Positions 25,701 through 37,700 of a stretch of 64,000 bases of DNA are shown in pieces (within the stretch, counting starts at the first letter, position 1; each line of letters opens with the position of its first letter). The stretch covers positions 4,097,001-4,161,000 of the forward strand of contig JAGUCH010000008.1 in the NCBI GenBank assembly GCA_019096065.1, in the 5' to 3' direction. The DNA is from Paracyclopina nana (taxonomy: Eukaryota > Arthropoda > Copepoda > Cyclopoida > Cyclopettidae). The position numbers and the translations under genes are program-made. The notes beneath the pieces are model-generated. The model had not been told where the DNA came from. It worked only from the letters and a program-made list of their open reading frames with translations, and searched no databases.

Positions 25701-28700
25701 CTACTGCAGTAGAACATAAAAGAGGACAATATGGTGCCAAATCGTTATCATTTTGAGCCATTACTGCCATAAAGCAGCAGTAGCAGTATGTGGTCGATTT
25801 TTTTTTGTGGGGGAAGCAAAATCAGCTTTTTCTATTGCTTCCCAAATTGGCAAAAGATGATGATGATGACGAGGAGGAGAATAGACAAATTTGGAGATGT
25901 GCCATGCAAATGAACGCAACTGCTCTTTCTACTATACTATATAAAAGTTTAGAATAGCTCTTCTTCTTCTTGCGAAAGCAAGTTGCCTCAAAGTCCCATG
26001 GGACGGTTTTTTCCTAACTGTAAATGGAGGAAAACCATTTGGCCAAATCTGCCAAGCGAGAAAAATGAGAGTCTTCCCCTCAGACCCATTATTGTTAAAC
26101 CCGTATGCTTTTGAAATTTGTAGCATAGAATACAACTCGAGTGGTATTGTGCATTTAATTCAACTTTCTACATGGCTATCTAGTCTTTTTGCCACCAATT
26201 TGGACTGGTACGAGATAATCAAGAGCTTTCTCCTCAGGTCAAAACTAAATGCACTTAGCAAAAGGGCAGCCAATCGACAAATCATGACAACCAAGGGCCC
26301 TTTCGCACAAAAACAATTTTTTCTACTACTTGGAGAGAGGAAATGTTTGGTGATGAGCAACGGAGAAGCGCGTTGTAATTTGGTTTTGCTGACGCGAAGA
26401 TAAAACTGTCAAAAACATTGGTGAGCTTCGAGGTCACATTCTGGGAACAGAGAGCACGCCAACCTTCGCATATAACCTAGTAGTGTTGTCTGCGAAAAAA
26501 ATGGCGTAGGCTCAAATGACCTCGAAGAACTGTATTTTTCTTTCTCTCCTTTGGATCTCTTTATCAGAGTCCAGACCTTTGATCATGCTACTGCTGTCTT
26601 CGTTTTTTGTCCTGCTCTGCCTTTTTTCTTGTTTCCTTGGGCAATAAAAAATATGAAATTCAATTTCCCCTCTCCCAGTTGGAACACGAGCAAGTAGTTG
26701 TGACCCATGGACTCCCAAAGGACTGGATTTTTTTCTCCGACAATCCAGAAAAAGGTAGGTTTTATGGGCCCTCCAGCCAGACACAAAATTATTAAGTCCT
26801 TTGAGCAGATGGATGAAAGAGCCTTCATCTCCTTGCCCTGCTGGACCGAAAAATGAAGTGACTTCATTTTTTTGATGGCCAAAGGCTTGGTCTCAAGAAA
26901 TCACTTAATTTTTCATTATCTCGGGAGCCCGACGACGACTTCTCTCGACTTGATGAAAAAAGAAAGCCTTTGGCTGGCTGAAAAAGACACTTAGGCCTTT
27001 TTTCTGTGTCTTTTAACTGAAACCTGCTCTTGAAATTAGAAAGCACAAGAGGGCTCAGATCCTTGACCATCAATTGAATCGTGGCCGACCATTCGTTTTC
27101 CAAGGTACTACAAGTGTTCTAGTAGCATCTAGGGGGAAAAATGTTTTCCTAGCTGCTGCTGCTTCCAGGGATTGTCAGACAAGGAGAAAAGCACTTGTGG
27201 AGAATTTACACACCCCATTTGGGGTCCAACTTAGTACATGTCAAGTCAGCTCCCCTGGGAGCATCTCACGAATCTCAGTTTTGACCACAAAACTTGTTAG
27301 CATTATCATGGCTGTAAAGCTGCACTAAAAATCAGGTTTATGCCCTCGCAAAACATCCACGAGCCACCGCCAATTCTTACCTAAAAGAAAGGGAGAGGAA
27401 AAGAAAGATTTTTAGTAAAGAGAAGCTTTTTGTGCCAGATGAGGCGGAATTTTCGTATGGACTTTCCGCTGATCTGGAAAGCCATGGCAACTTTCGATAC
27501 GCATGCAGACTGGGGCAAACCCGTTTTCTTTACTCCCTTGATGTCTGCTTTACATAACTTTTTCATAAAGAAAATTTCATGTTTAGCTTCCTTGAAGAAT
27601 GTGAAGAATGTTGTACTGTACTTTTTAATAGTCTGATTTTCACCCCTCGGATTGGTTGTAGTAGTCCTTTCTTGTGAAAAAACGCGGTACGTGTGGCATC
27701 AAAGCTTTCATCCCTCTTGATCCAAATATGTTTCTACATATTATGAAAGGAACAACTTTACTCTTGAAAACTTTTCTCTTCCCTGCTGAATGCACAACAA
27801 CAGATGATGTAGTAGAAAAGGGTTGTTGATGATGATGTTCTTCTCCACCTAAAACTCCATGTCATTGCTCTTGCTAGTGTTTTCCGAGCTAAAGAAATTG
27901 CAAATCCTTTTTGCTAGTGAAGCAAATCAAGAAAGATGGTCATGAGTTGCTTGCCAAAAGACACCGACTAAAAAGTTGGTACGACAGGCATGCACTTTTC
28001 CTTTGCAGTCTCGACGGACCTGTTCAAAATGATTAAAACCAGGGATTGGCACCCCACCCCACCCCACCTATCTGGCTTTCCAAAGACTTATACTCCTACA
28101 TTGTAGGAATTGGGTCTGATCCACAGACAAAAATGTGGCTGTTGTTTTTCTGAGCTTTCTCCTAAAATCGCACAACAAAGTATTGAGACGCTGAACGATC
28201 CTGCTATCTACCAAAGACTTGGACCCGAGGAAATGATTCGTAATGTCAAAGCGAAACGGGTGGAATTAGCAATGCTAAACCTAACCTAACTCTTGTTCCT
28301 CCAGATGATGAACAAGGGGCCCTGGATGCAATGCCTGGATGGAAGACAAGGTGAGTCAAAAAGCAATGCTTTATGACTTGAAGAAGCAGCCTCTAATTCC
28401 TTTGGAATCAAGCTGCCAATGAGCTATGCTCAAGCTGGAGACAATGGACATGTAAATAGTTAAAGAGTTAATAAAGTACAAAAAGATGAAAAATTGGAGA
28501 CACAAGCTCTATTCTTGGATTCGTTTACAACAATGCTCGAAAAAAACGATGAGTTGGCAGTCCCAAACAGCTGCGTCTTGCCGAGTGCTCGCGGAGAGCC
28601 GGTGCGGTAGCGCAGGCTCGCACAGAGTCCCCCCTTGGAGCCCGTTGGCCTTCATGGCCACTTGGCGGCGAAGGCCACGAAACGGGTCTCCAACACATAA

Positions 28701-31700
28701 CGGGTGATCCCATCGATTTTGGTGACACGATTGTAAGGGAGGAGGCTCACGCAGTTTCCTTCTTTCACCAGCCTCAGACGGAAACCTTCATGAAGTCTGA
28801 AACCTCTGATGCTCAGCAGACTACAAAGGGAGGCTTCCTCGACGAGCTGGAGCCACGGCTTCTTGTAGGTCAGCTCATGATGGGTAGGCTCATGCCCCAG
28901 CTCTTGGCAGAGCTCGCATCTCCTCAGGAGCATCTCGCACACCATTACCGTATGTTCGGTGGAGCCGCATTGCGGATAGATGCACTTCACGGGCCCTGCA
29001 TTGCAGGAGCCCTTGTCATGGTCGAAAGAGCCGCATCGCGTGCAAAAGTGGGGCGCATTGCGCCCCCCGGCAAAAACGACCTCCACAATGTCGTTCCAGG
29101 TGAGGCGGCCTGGCGCTTTGCGCACTACTGCGAGAAAATCTCGGGCCAGATCCTTGTCCACCAAATGAAGGTCCAGCGCATAGCGCCTGGGCCCTTTGCG
29201 GAAATGGGTGCGCGTGGCGAGAATCATGTGCACGGAGGAGGCTTTGTTGTCCCTAAGGAACATCCATTCCGCGAAAAGGCCGTCCTCGCAATGCGAGGAC
29301 GTAGTGGGAGGCTCGGTCTTGTTGAATGGCCTCATCTCCGCGTCGGTCTTCCCCAGCTTCCCCGTGTTGTGATTGTCTCGAATGCGATCCAAAAAGAAGT
29401 GGCAGTGGCGCACAACATCAGTTTTCGGCCCAAAACCATGGCGCAGAAGCCCGCGCACTACCAGTGCCAGAATTGAGGCTGCAGTGACGGCGTGGTTCAT
29501 CCACACGTACATCTGCATTTTAGCCGTCCACTTCTTGTACGACACGCTAAAATCATCGACGTCACGATCGTACTCGAACGCAATTCGTGGAGGCTGGAGT
29601 GCAGGTTTGCTCCTCTTCTTCGTGGTGACCATGACGGGCACAAGATCACTGCCAAGACGATCTGCCAAATAAGTCAGGTTGCTCTTCATGTTGGCGGGCT
29701 TCTCCTCGGGCTGAGGGAAAAGGGCAATGCCCACCAAGTTGGTGTCGCACTTGGTGCGGATGTCGATGCCAATATCCTTATATCTTTTCTCCTCGCTGAT
29801 GTTGAAACCGCCCACTCGTACAGCAGGAGCCTCCAATAGTTCCACAATCCTTTGTGGCACTTTTGCCCCTTTGAACGAGTGCTGGTTGCCCCCGTAGTTG
29901 CACTGAATGATCAAGAGGGTCCCCGTGAGCGTGCCTACTCCAAGGAGGGTGAAACAGCCTTCATTGGGTTTACCGTCGGCGTTGGCCATCCCGGTCCTGG
30001 CGAGAGCAGGCACCGTCCAGCTATACATGTGGCTGGTCATGGCATTCCAGGCGGCCACGTCGGCGAAAAAGGCATATTTTTCTTCTAGCTCCTGCTCTAT
30101 CAAGGGCCATTGATCATCGTTTTCCAGAACAACCACATTGCGCTTGCCCCCCTTGGGCCTGCAGTCCATGGGGCCTGCCCTGAGCTTGACGGCCTCAATG
30201 GCCTCTTCGAGGCTGAGGACTACGTGACATTGTTCGCCCATCTCTCCTCGAACCTGGGCGTCGTGGGGTCCTTCTTGCACTCGGTGGATTGCACAGTTGT
30301 CTGCAGGACAATCTGCATTGCAGGCCGGATCGCGAAGCATTGCTTCGACTCTGGGGCAGTTGTTGGGCGGGGGGTCACTTGCTTGACCAGGTGGAGGTGG
30401 CCGCAATGCGGGGGGGCTCATGCCCGATGACCGCAACGCGGCTATGAGGAGATCGGGATCTTCAAACGGATCAGCCAGCGTGGTGATGGAGGGGTTAAGG
30501 CTGAAATGGTGCCAGAATCTTCCCAGCCATTCCGGAGTATCTCCCTCTTCACCTTGTGCTCCAATGGAGAGTACTCTTCTCAAGCACTCGTCCTTGTTGG
30601 GGGTTATTGCCCCGAACATGCCCCTGGATATCATGGTGGCGAAGCTTTTTCTTTTGAGCCATACCTGTCGGCAGAGCTCCAACATTGTTCCCTGGAGCGG
30701 AGGCCGTCGAAGAGGCTGCACTGGTGGGTTGACATACAGGCAGTTGAACTCATATTTGTCATAAATCTGAGCCAATTTTGGGTGACAAACTGCCATAATG
30801 TCGATCGGAGGGACGCCGCCCAAGAGTCCCGCAATGCGGGTGTGGTCAGCCTTTGAGGATGAGGCTGGATCCGCCGCTCTGACTGCCTCGCTGCGAAGCT
30901 CCCCTTGATCCCTGGGGCCGTAGGACATCGAGTGGCCCAGAATGGCGACTTTTGGGTCGCAGTAAAGCGTCAGTATGGCGTCTCCATCCATGCTTTCCAG
31001 CTCATCTTGAAAAAAGACGCGATCGGCGAACAGACAGGCCTTGAGGACTCGTTCATGGTCTGTGAGCATTGCTCTTCTGTCCTCAAATGTGGAGGGCAGC
31101 CCGAGTCCTGTAAATAGCAAGCTTAGATTATTGGGTCTGATTATACCGAATTCGTCTTTCAAAATTTCGTTGCCACGATCCCTGAATGAGAAAACCTCTC
31201 CAACTATGGACTCCTGCTCGATTTTCTTGTGCTTTTCGGTTTTCCGCTTGGTTTCCCTCGACGATTCACCGAGACGGTCAAACACCGAGGCTCTCGTCGA
31301 TGGCCTTTCTTCCCTACGTGGAGGCAGGCGAGGAATTTTGAAATTGGAAAGATTGGACCTCGTCAAAGACGTCCTTGATGATCTGGTGTCTTCGGATCTT
31401 GATCTTGACTCAGTGGAGGACCTCTTTCTATCCGACTTTGATCTGGCGGAAGACGAGCTCCGTGAGGATGGCTCGCTTCTGCTCCCGTTGGTTTTTCTTT
31501 TTGTGGTCTTCGGCATTTCACCTGGTTGGTCTTCTTCCTCCTCTCGTCCCCCCATTGAGGTGGAGGACCGGTCTTCGTCATCCAGGATCCTCGCATCCAC
31601 GTGAAGTTCTATCTGATCATCGGTCGCTTCGGAGTCAAGGATGCTCGACGACACACTCTCGACTTCCATCCCTCTCGCCGGTGATGAAACGGACAGGTCG

Positions 31701-34700
31701 GAAGGAGCGTACTTGGGAGAGCTCGCCAGCAGATCCGTGTCCATAGGTTCTTCATTCAGGGGGGGCGTAGCAATGCTACTATTACCATTACCTGCGGGGT
31801 TTGTAGCAATGCTACTTGGTGTAGATTGGCCAATGTTGTCGAACGTTTGGAGAACCTCCCGCAATGCGGGAGAAGATTCCTCCTGGATGGCCACGGGGAT
31901 CGCCTCGGTGGGTGATGGAGCCTTCACTGGGACGAGCGTCACTTCGTCTAAATTTTTCTCACCTCCGGTTTCCTCGGTATTTTCTTCCATGATGCACTGA
32001 AAAACTTCTCTCGCGAGGAAATAAATGGCGGAAGCGGCAATGAAAAAGGTAAATAAACAAACCGGTTGAGAGTTGCGGTCGACTGCGCGCATCTTACGCA
32101 ATGCGTGTCAACTCAACCTCGACAATGAGATATATATAAGAGTTAATAAGTCGATTGGGTGCGCAATGCGCTGACTAGATATGAATAACAGATACTTGGA
32201 GTGAATTTAAATCTGTCCCAAGGTTACTGTCCTGTTGGACAGAATGGGATATTCGGCGTTGTTATTGTGAGAGTTGTTCCATGGGGCCGTTCTGTAAGAG
32301 TTGATAGAGTTGACGTACCTTCCAAGGTCGCTCACATTTTCTTCGTTTGTTATGTTATAATCTTGCTCTTGGTCGTCATCAAGCTTTGGATGTATCAGAA
32401 GCTCGTCTGAGTCGCGAAAAACATCGAGTGGTATCAGAAATTGCGTTGATTTTTCATAGAAAACTGGTTGCACGTTGCCGGGCGGAACCATTTTCACTAT
32501 GGCTCTGCGGCATTGCCCATCCTGGTCACGAAAGGCAGTGTGGATGATCCCTAGTGGCCAGCAGTATCTTTTGTGAAACTGAGGTTTTTCCAAAACAGCC
32601 ACAACGTCCCCCACCTTGAGCAGATCTCGATGATGCCTCCAGATTGGCATGTTTCGAAGCTGCTCAACAAGCTCCATGGACCAATAGTCCCATAGATTCT
32701 GCAATGCAGTTTCCAGGAGCTGAAATTTGGCTTCAAGAGTTCTAAGTTGATCTGGATCGATTACTGGGAGAATTTCTCCAGGAGGACCTCTCGTTAAGAA
32801 GTGGTTTGGCGTTAAAAATTGGTTTTCCAGCATTCCTATGGGCCGGCCGTTGACAAATCCTTCAGCTTTTATGACTATGTAGCGGAAATCTTCGATGTTA
32901 GTTGTGCCTTGTGAGAATTCGCGATATAGAGCTCTTTTGAAGAGTTTTATTGCTGCCTCCCCAAGTCCGTTGAAGTTTGGCGAAAGTGGTGGTGAGAGTG
33001 TCCAATTGGCAATGCCAATTTCTCCACCATATTGTCTCAGTTTATCCCAATCTAAAACCTGCAACTTTCTTAACATTTCATTGTACCTTGGGTTTGTTCT
33101 GATGGATTCTCTGCACGCGATGAAATTCGACCCGTTGTCGCTCCTCATGGTGTGTGGGCATCCTCGTCTTGCAACAAATATTTCCATCGCTCTCATTAGA
33201 GAATCCGCCGTCATGTCGTACAATTCCTCACAATGAATTGCTTTTGAGTGTAAGCAGATGAACACTACGACATACATATTGTACTCTGATCTGTTGAATT
33301 GGGTGGTGAAAGGTCCACACATGTCAAAGCTTGTGTATTTGAAAGGCATGAATTCACTGAGTGGGACTGCGTGTGGTGGTAGTTGGCCCATGTGTGGTGG
33401 TAGAGCGTTCAAGCGGTGCCTGGCGCATTTTGCACAATGTGCAAGAATTTCGGTCATGATGCGTTTTCCTCCTGGAATGATGTATTGTAACTGGGCTTCA
33501 TTTAGGTACCTTAACCGGCCAAGACCGTGGCCTAATTTTTGATGAATGTCTTCGAGGACAAGTTTCCTTCCTTTTCCTGGGATGATTAATTGGCGACGGC
33601 CTATCCATTGTACTGGGGAGTGTTCGAGCCTTCCCTTGGATCTGAGTTCTCCATGGGGATGTATGACTGGGTCTAGCGTTGCTAGACGGCTGCCTCTGGG
33701 CCAATGGCCTTTTTCGTAGAAGTAGTCGAGATCTTGTCCGAATTCATTTTGTTGTAGCCAGACAGCAATGCTGTTTTCCGCTTTTTTGAATTCTTCTGAT
33801 GAGATCTCTCCAGAAGGCATGGCATTTGATCCGTACTTGATGTACTGAAAGAAACGTGCACAATAGCATAAAGCTCTTATCATAGTACCCCACCGATTGA
33901 ACCTCTCAAGCTGAACGTGGCAGGGAGAATTTCTCATGTAGTGCCACGCAATGCGTGTATCTACATCTGGCCTTAGATGCTTAGGTACAAAGTATCCACC
34001 CAATCTTTCAAAGTAGGCGATGAGAGTGACTTTCTTTATCAGCTTTTTAACCTTCCTGGTGTTGAGATTGTTTCTTTCGTAGAGTTGAAGTGCTGCGCGT
34101 TCATCATCACTGATGTTCGGAGTCCACTTTGGAAATTTTTCATCAGGGCCTCTCAAGAATCTTGGTCCGTGAATCCATAGGTCTGAGTCAGCAAGCTCAG
34201 CAATGCTGCAGCCTCTACTGACTAAGTCAGCCGGGTTCATCCTTCCTGGGACGTGATGCCATTGAAAATTCATAGTTTTCTCAAAAATTTGCGTCACTCT
34301 TCTAGCTATGAACTTTTTATATTTTCTTGCAGGCTTCGAAATCCATGTGAGCGCACATTGAGAATCCGTCCAAAGATGGACATTATCAACTTGTTCAAGA
34401 GCTCTCAAAACATCTTCGCATATTTCCGAACCGATGACGCATCCTTCCAATTCCATTTCTGGCATGGATCTCGTTTCAGACAGCGACGCAATTTTCATTC
34501 TGCTAGCTAATAATGTACAATCATAGGTGCCTTCTTCGTATTCCATTCTGAGATAAACTGCCGCTCCTTTGGCTGACTCGCTTGCATCGGTGAAGACGTG
34601 TAGAGAGATTGTTTTGGCTGGTCGGGAGCGCATTGCGCGGGGCAGTCTGAAGATCTCCACTCGGGCTACCTGCTCGAGGTAGTCCCCCCATTCCTTGGTG

Positions 34701-37700
34701 ATAAGCTCTATCTCTTCAGAGTCTATCATGTCGAAAACAGTGTCCCAATCTACGTTGTAGACGTGCTTCAAAGCCATGACTCGTTGGATTAGAAGACGAC
34801 CTTTGAGCACCAGAGGGTTAATGAGACCTAATGGGTCAAAAAGTCGTGGGACAAATTGCACCATAAGTCGAAGGGTTAGTGGGGCATCCTTCACAGCTTC
34901 CGTTGAGGGTGGTTGAAATAGAATTTGATCTCCCTCGCAATCCACGTACATACCTAGTGCTTTGGTAATTTCCGCAGATTCAGAGTTTACTGCAAACCCA
35001 GGGAGTTTGTGGGAATCAGGGATGTCCTGAAGAACTGATGGAGCATTGCTCCCCCACTTTCGAAATGGCATGCCCCCCAACTCGCCCACCTCGAGAATTT
35101 GCTTCACTGTTTCCCGACCAACAATATTGTCCTCAACCGAGGCGAAAACATCATCTACATAGAGGCTGGAATCCAGCACCTTGTAGGCCAGAGGATGGCT
35201 TTCTTGGTATTGTGAGATGTGGTGTTTGACGGCGAAGCTTGCCATGCATGGGGCGCTTACCGTACCGAATACCACTGAGTTAGCCTCATAATGTACTCCC
35301 GCCCAAATAAAGCGATGATATTTCCTAGAATCTTCATCCAGAGAAAATCTTAAAAACATCTTAGAAATGTCCGTGAACAGTATTACTGGTTTTTCTCGCG
35401 CTGCGATTAGGATTTCAAAGACGTCACGCTGCAATTTGGGGCCTGGAAGGAGAGCATCATTTAGGCTTTTACCGTTATGTTGTCTAGAACCGTCGAAGAC
35501 GACCCTGACTGGCATCGATGGTTTGTCTCGACGTTCAACTAGAAGCCAATCTAGGTAATATCCAATATCCAGGTCGTCAAAACGAGGATCGAGGATCCTA
35601 ACAAAACCCGCATCCAGCCAGTCCTTCAGTTCTTGGCATGCTTTTTCGTAAGTTGGAAGGTCGAAAAGTTTCAGTCTTCTCTCTACAGCTGAAGTAGCCT
35701 TCATGACAGCTTGTCGATTGCAGATGAAGTTTGGCTCATTGTCTCTCCACATTGGTCTCATCTGATACCTTCGACTTTCCAGCTGGGTGATGGTGGAGGT
35801 GAGAATGTCGAGGGCTTTCTTTTCATTCACGCTGAGCATTGCTAGCGGTGGAGGGCCTAATGGGTCGTCGTATTCCCACAAGGCTTTAAGCAGCTCTGAA
35901 GGAGGAGGAATGTCCTTTCCTTCGCAGAGCTGACATGGCAATGCCGGTGGTCCTGATTCTTCATTTGTTGGTAGAGTGATTGTACCTAGCATGACACCAA
36001 AGTGGGAAGCTCCTTTGACCTATTCTGGGGTGTAATAAGTAATTACCCTGCCCAATGGGCAGTCGTACACATATGGTTCACCTTCCTTTTTATGAATTAC
36101 AGTGTCAGGCATGATCAGGTTGAAATAGTCTATACCGAGGAGAAGATCTGGACATGGTGGTGTGGCGTAGGTGGGCAGTTCCAGGTCTTTCAAGAAGGCA
36201 AATTTCTTTTTGAGCTTGCTTAGTGGGGGTACATTTACTGAGGACGGTAGATCAGCGATGGTATGCACAGAAAGATCATGCACTGGACCTCCTTTCACAG
36301 CTTTGATCTGCAATGTGACTGCTTCGCTGGCCACCGTCACTGTCGTGGCTATCATTTTCAGAATTTGATCGTCCGAAACTCCTTCCAGCTTGAGCTTCTC
36401 CGAAAGATTTTTTGATACCAAGGACAGTTGAGCGCCGGTGTCTAAGAAGGCGTTGACTTTTATGAAGTGGTCGGGTTGCTTGGGATTAGCCACTAACACC
36501 GGAACCACACAAAAGCTAAGCAATTCTCTGCTTCGATTTTGTTTCGGCATTGCCGTAGCCACTTCATTGGCGACCTTTGAGGACGATAGGCAAGGTCGCT
36601 TCAGTTCAGTCAAATTCGCAATGCGAAGCTCGTTAGTTGGAATTGGAAGATCAATTTTATTTATGAAAACCTCATCTTTATTTTCACCCTCCAAGTCTGA
36701 CTCTTCTAAGTCCAGGCTTCCATCTCCCACTTCGCTGGTGGAGATGGATGTGAAATGAGACAGAGAGGTGGAGCCGCTCACTTCAGCTTTTAGTGGATCG
36801 ACGTCTTCTGTGTCTACGTTGAGCCTTCGAAGTACCTCTGCCAGATGAGCAACTGCCTTGGACATGTCTTGATCTGAGGTCGTTTTGTTGGCCTCCACAT
36901 CCTTTTTAGGCTGCGACTTCTCTTTGTCCACATGGTCCCAAGCTCCATGCAGCCTGGTGTGATGACTGTATGGGGAAAATTAGCCTCGTATAAGGAAAAG
37001 GGGTCGCTGAGGTCGCGAGATGGAGCATTGCTCACTATTTCGGGTGGCACGTCTCTCAGCATGTTCCTTAAGGTTTTGATCATGTCATCGCCTTGTAGGA
37101 TGAGGTTGACGTCTCGTTGTTCAGGTTTTCCTCCTTGGGCTTCAAAATTCTGTACAGCTTCCTCCAAAGTGCCCAAAGCGCGCGCATAATTTCTATAATT
37201 TCCCGCTATCTCGCACGGGGGCGTGCCGATGGAAATTTCTTGCGCCATGGCTCCGTGCACTCCTCTGAAAATGCACGCAGCGGCACCATAAGCCATCGCC
37301 GCCTTCGTCAGTGCTGCGGTGTCCGCGTTGGATCCACTGACAGCTGGGTTTCTCGAGCTCGAAGGTCCGATGCGCAGATCGCGCTGCGATCTCCCGTCAA
37401 CATCTGGAGGCTCAACCTCTCCACGGGTCGGTGCGCCCCTGCCGGCATTGCCGGTCGAGTCCTGCTGCTTACCACTCTGCGCGGAGGCGTCGTGATGGGA
37501 TGTGGTCGCTCCAGTTAGCGTGCCGGGTCTCACCTGTAACTGTTGGTTGAGCCAGTCAGCTGTTTCCCTCACGGAGACCTGCTGTGCGGTGAGATAATAA
37601 TAATCTCCGTCTTGCATCACGACATGGCATCCCCCACTCTGTTCATCCATCTCTACCCTGGCCAACTGGGTGTCTCTCTCATCTTGATTGGGTTGAACGG

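Noticed and set aside
28045-28070. CCCCA repeats as a G-quadruplex signal beside the retrotransposon
   Set aside because: Only three full C4 runs plus a short one; it looks like simple sequence and is 120 bp from the LTR.
28790-32000. Several plus-strand ORFs of 99-228 codons across the retrotransposon (e.g. 28790-29476, 31041-31604)
   Set aside because: They are antisense shadows of the minus-strand zinc-knuckle ORF; they show no domains and follow its codon pattern.
28652-32101. An envelope gene downstream of pol
   Set aside because: It has zinc knuckles and an SR-rich linker but no signal peptide, cleavage site and membrane anchor in envelope order.
36972-36979. A standard -1 frameshift heptamer at TTTTCCCC
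   Set aside because: In the gag frame the run does not give the X-XXY-YYZ arrangement, so it is reported only as a possible slippery run.
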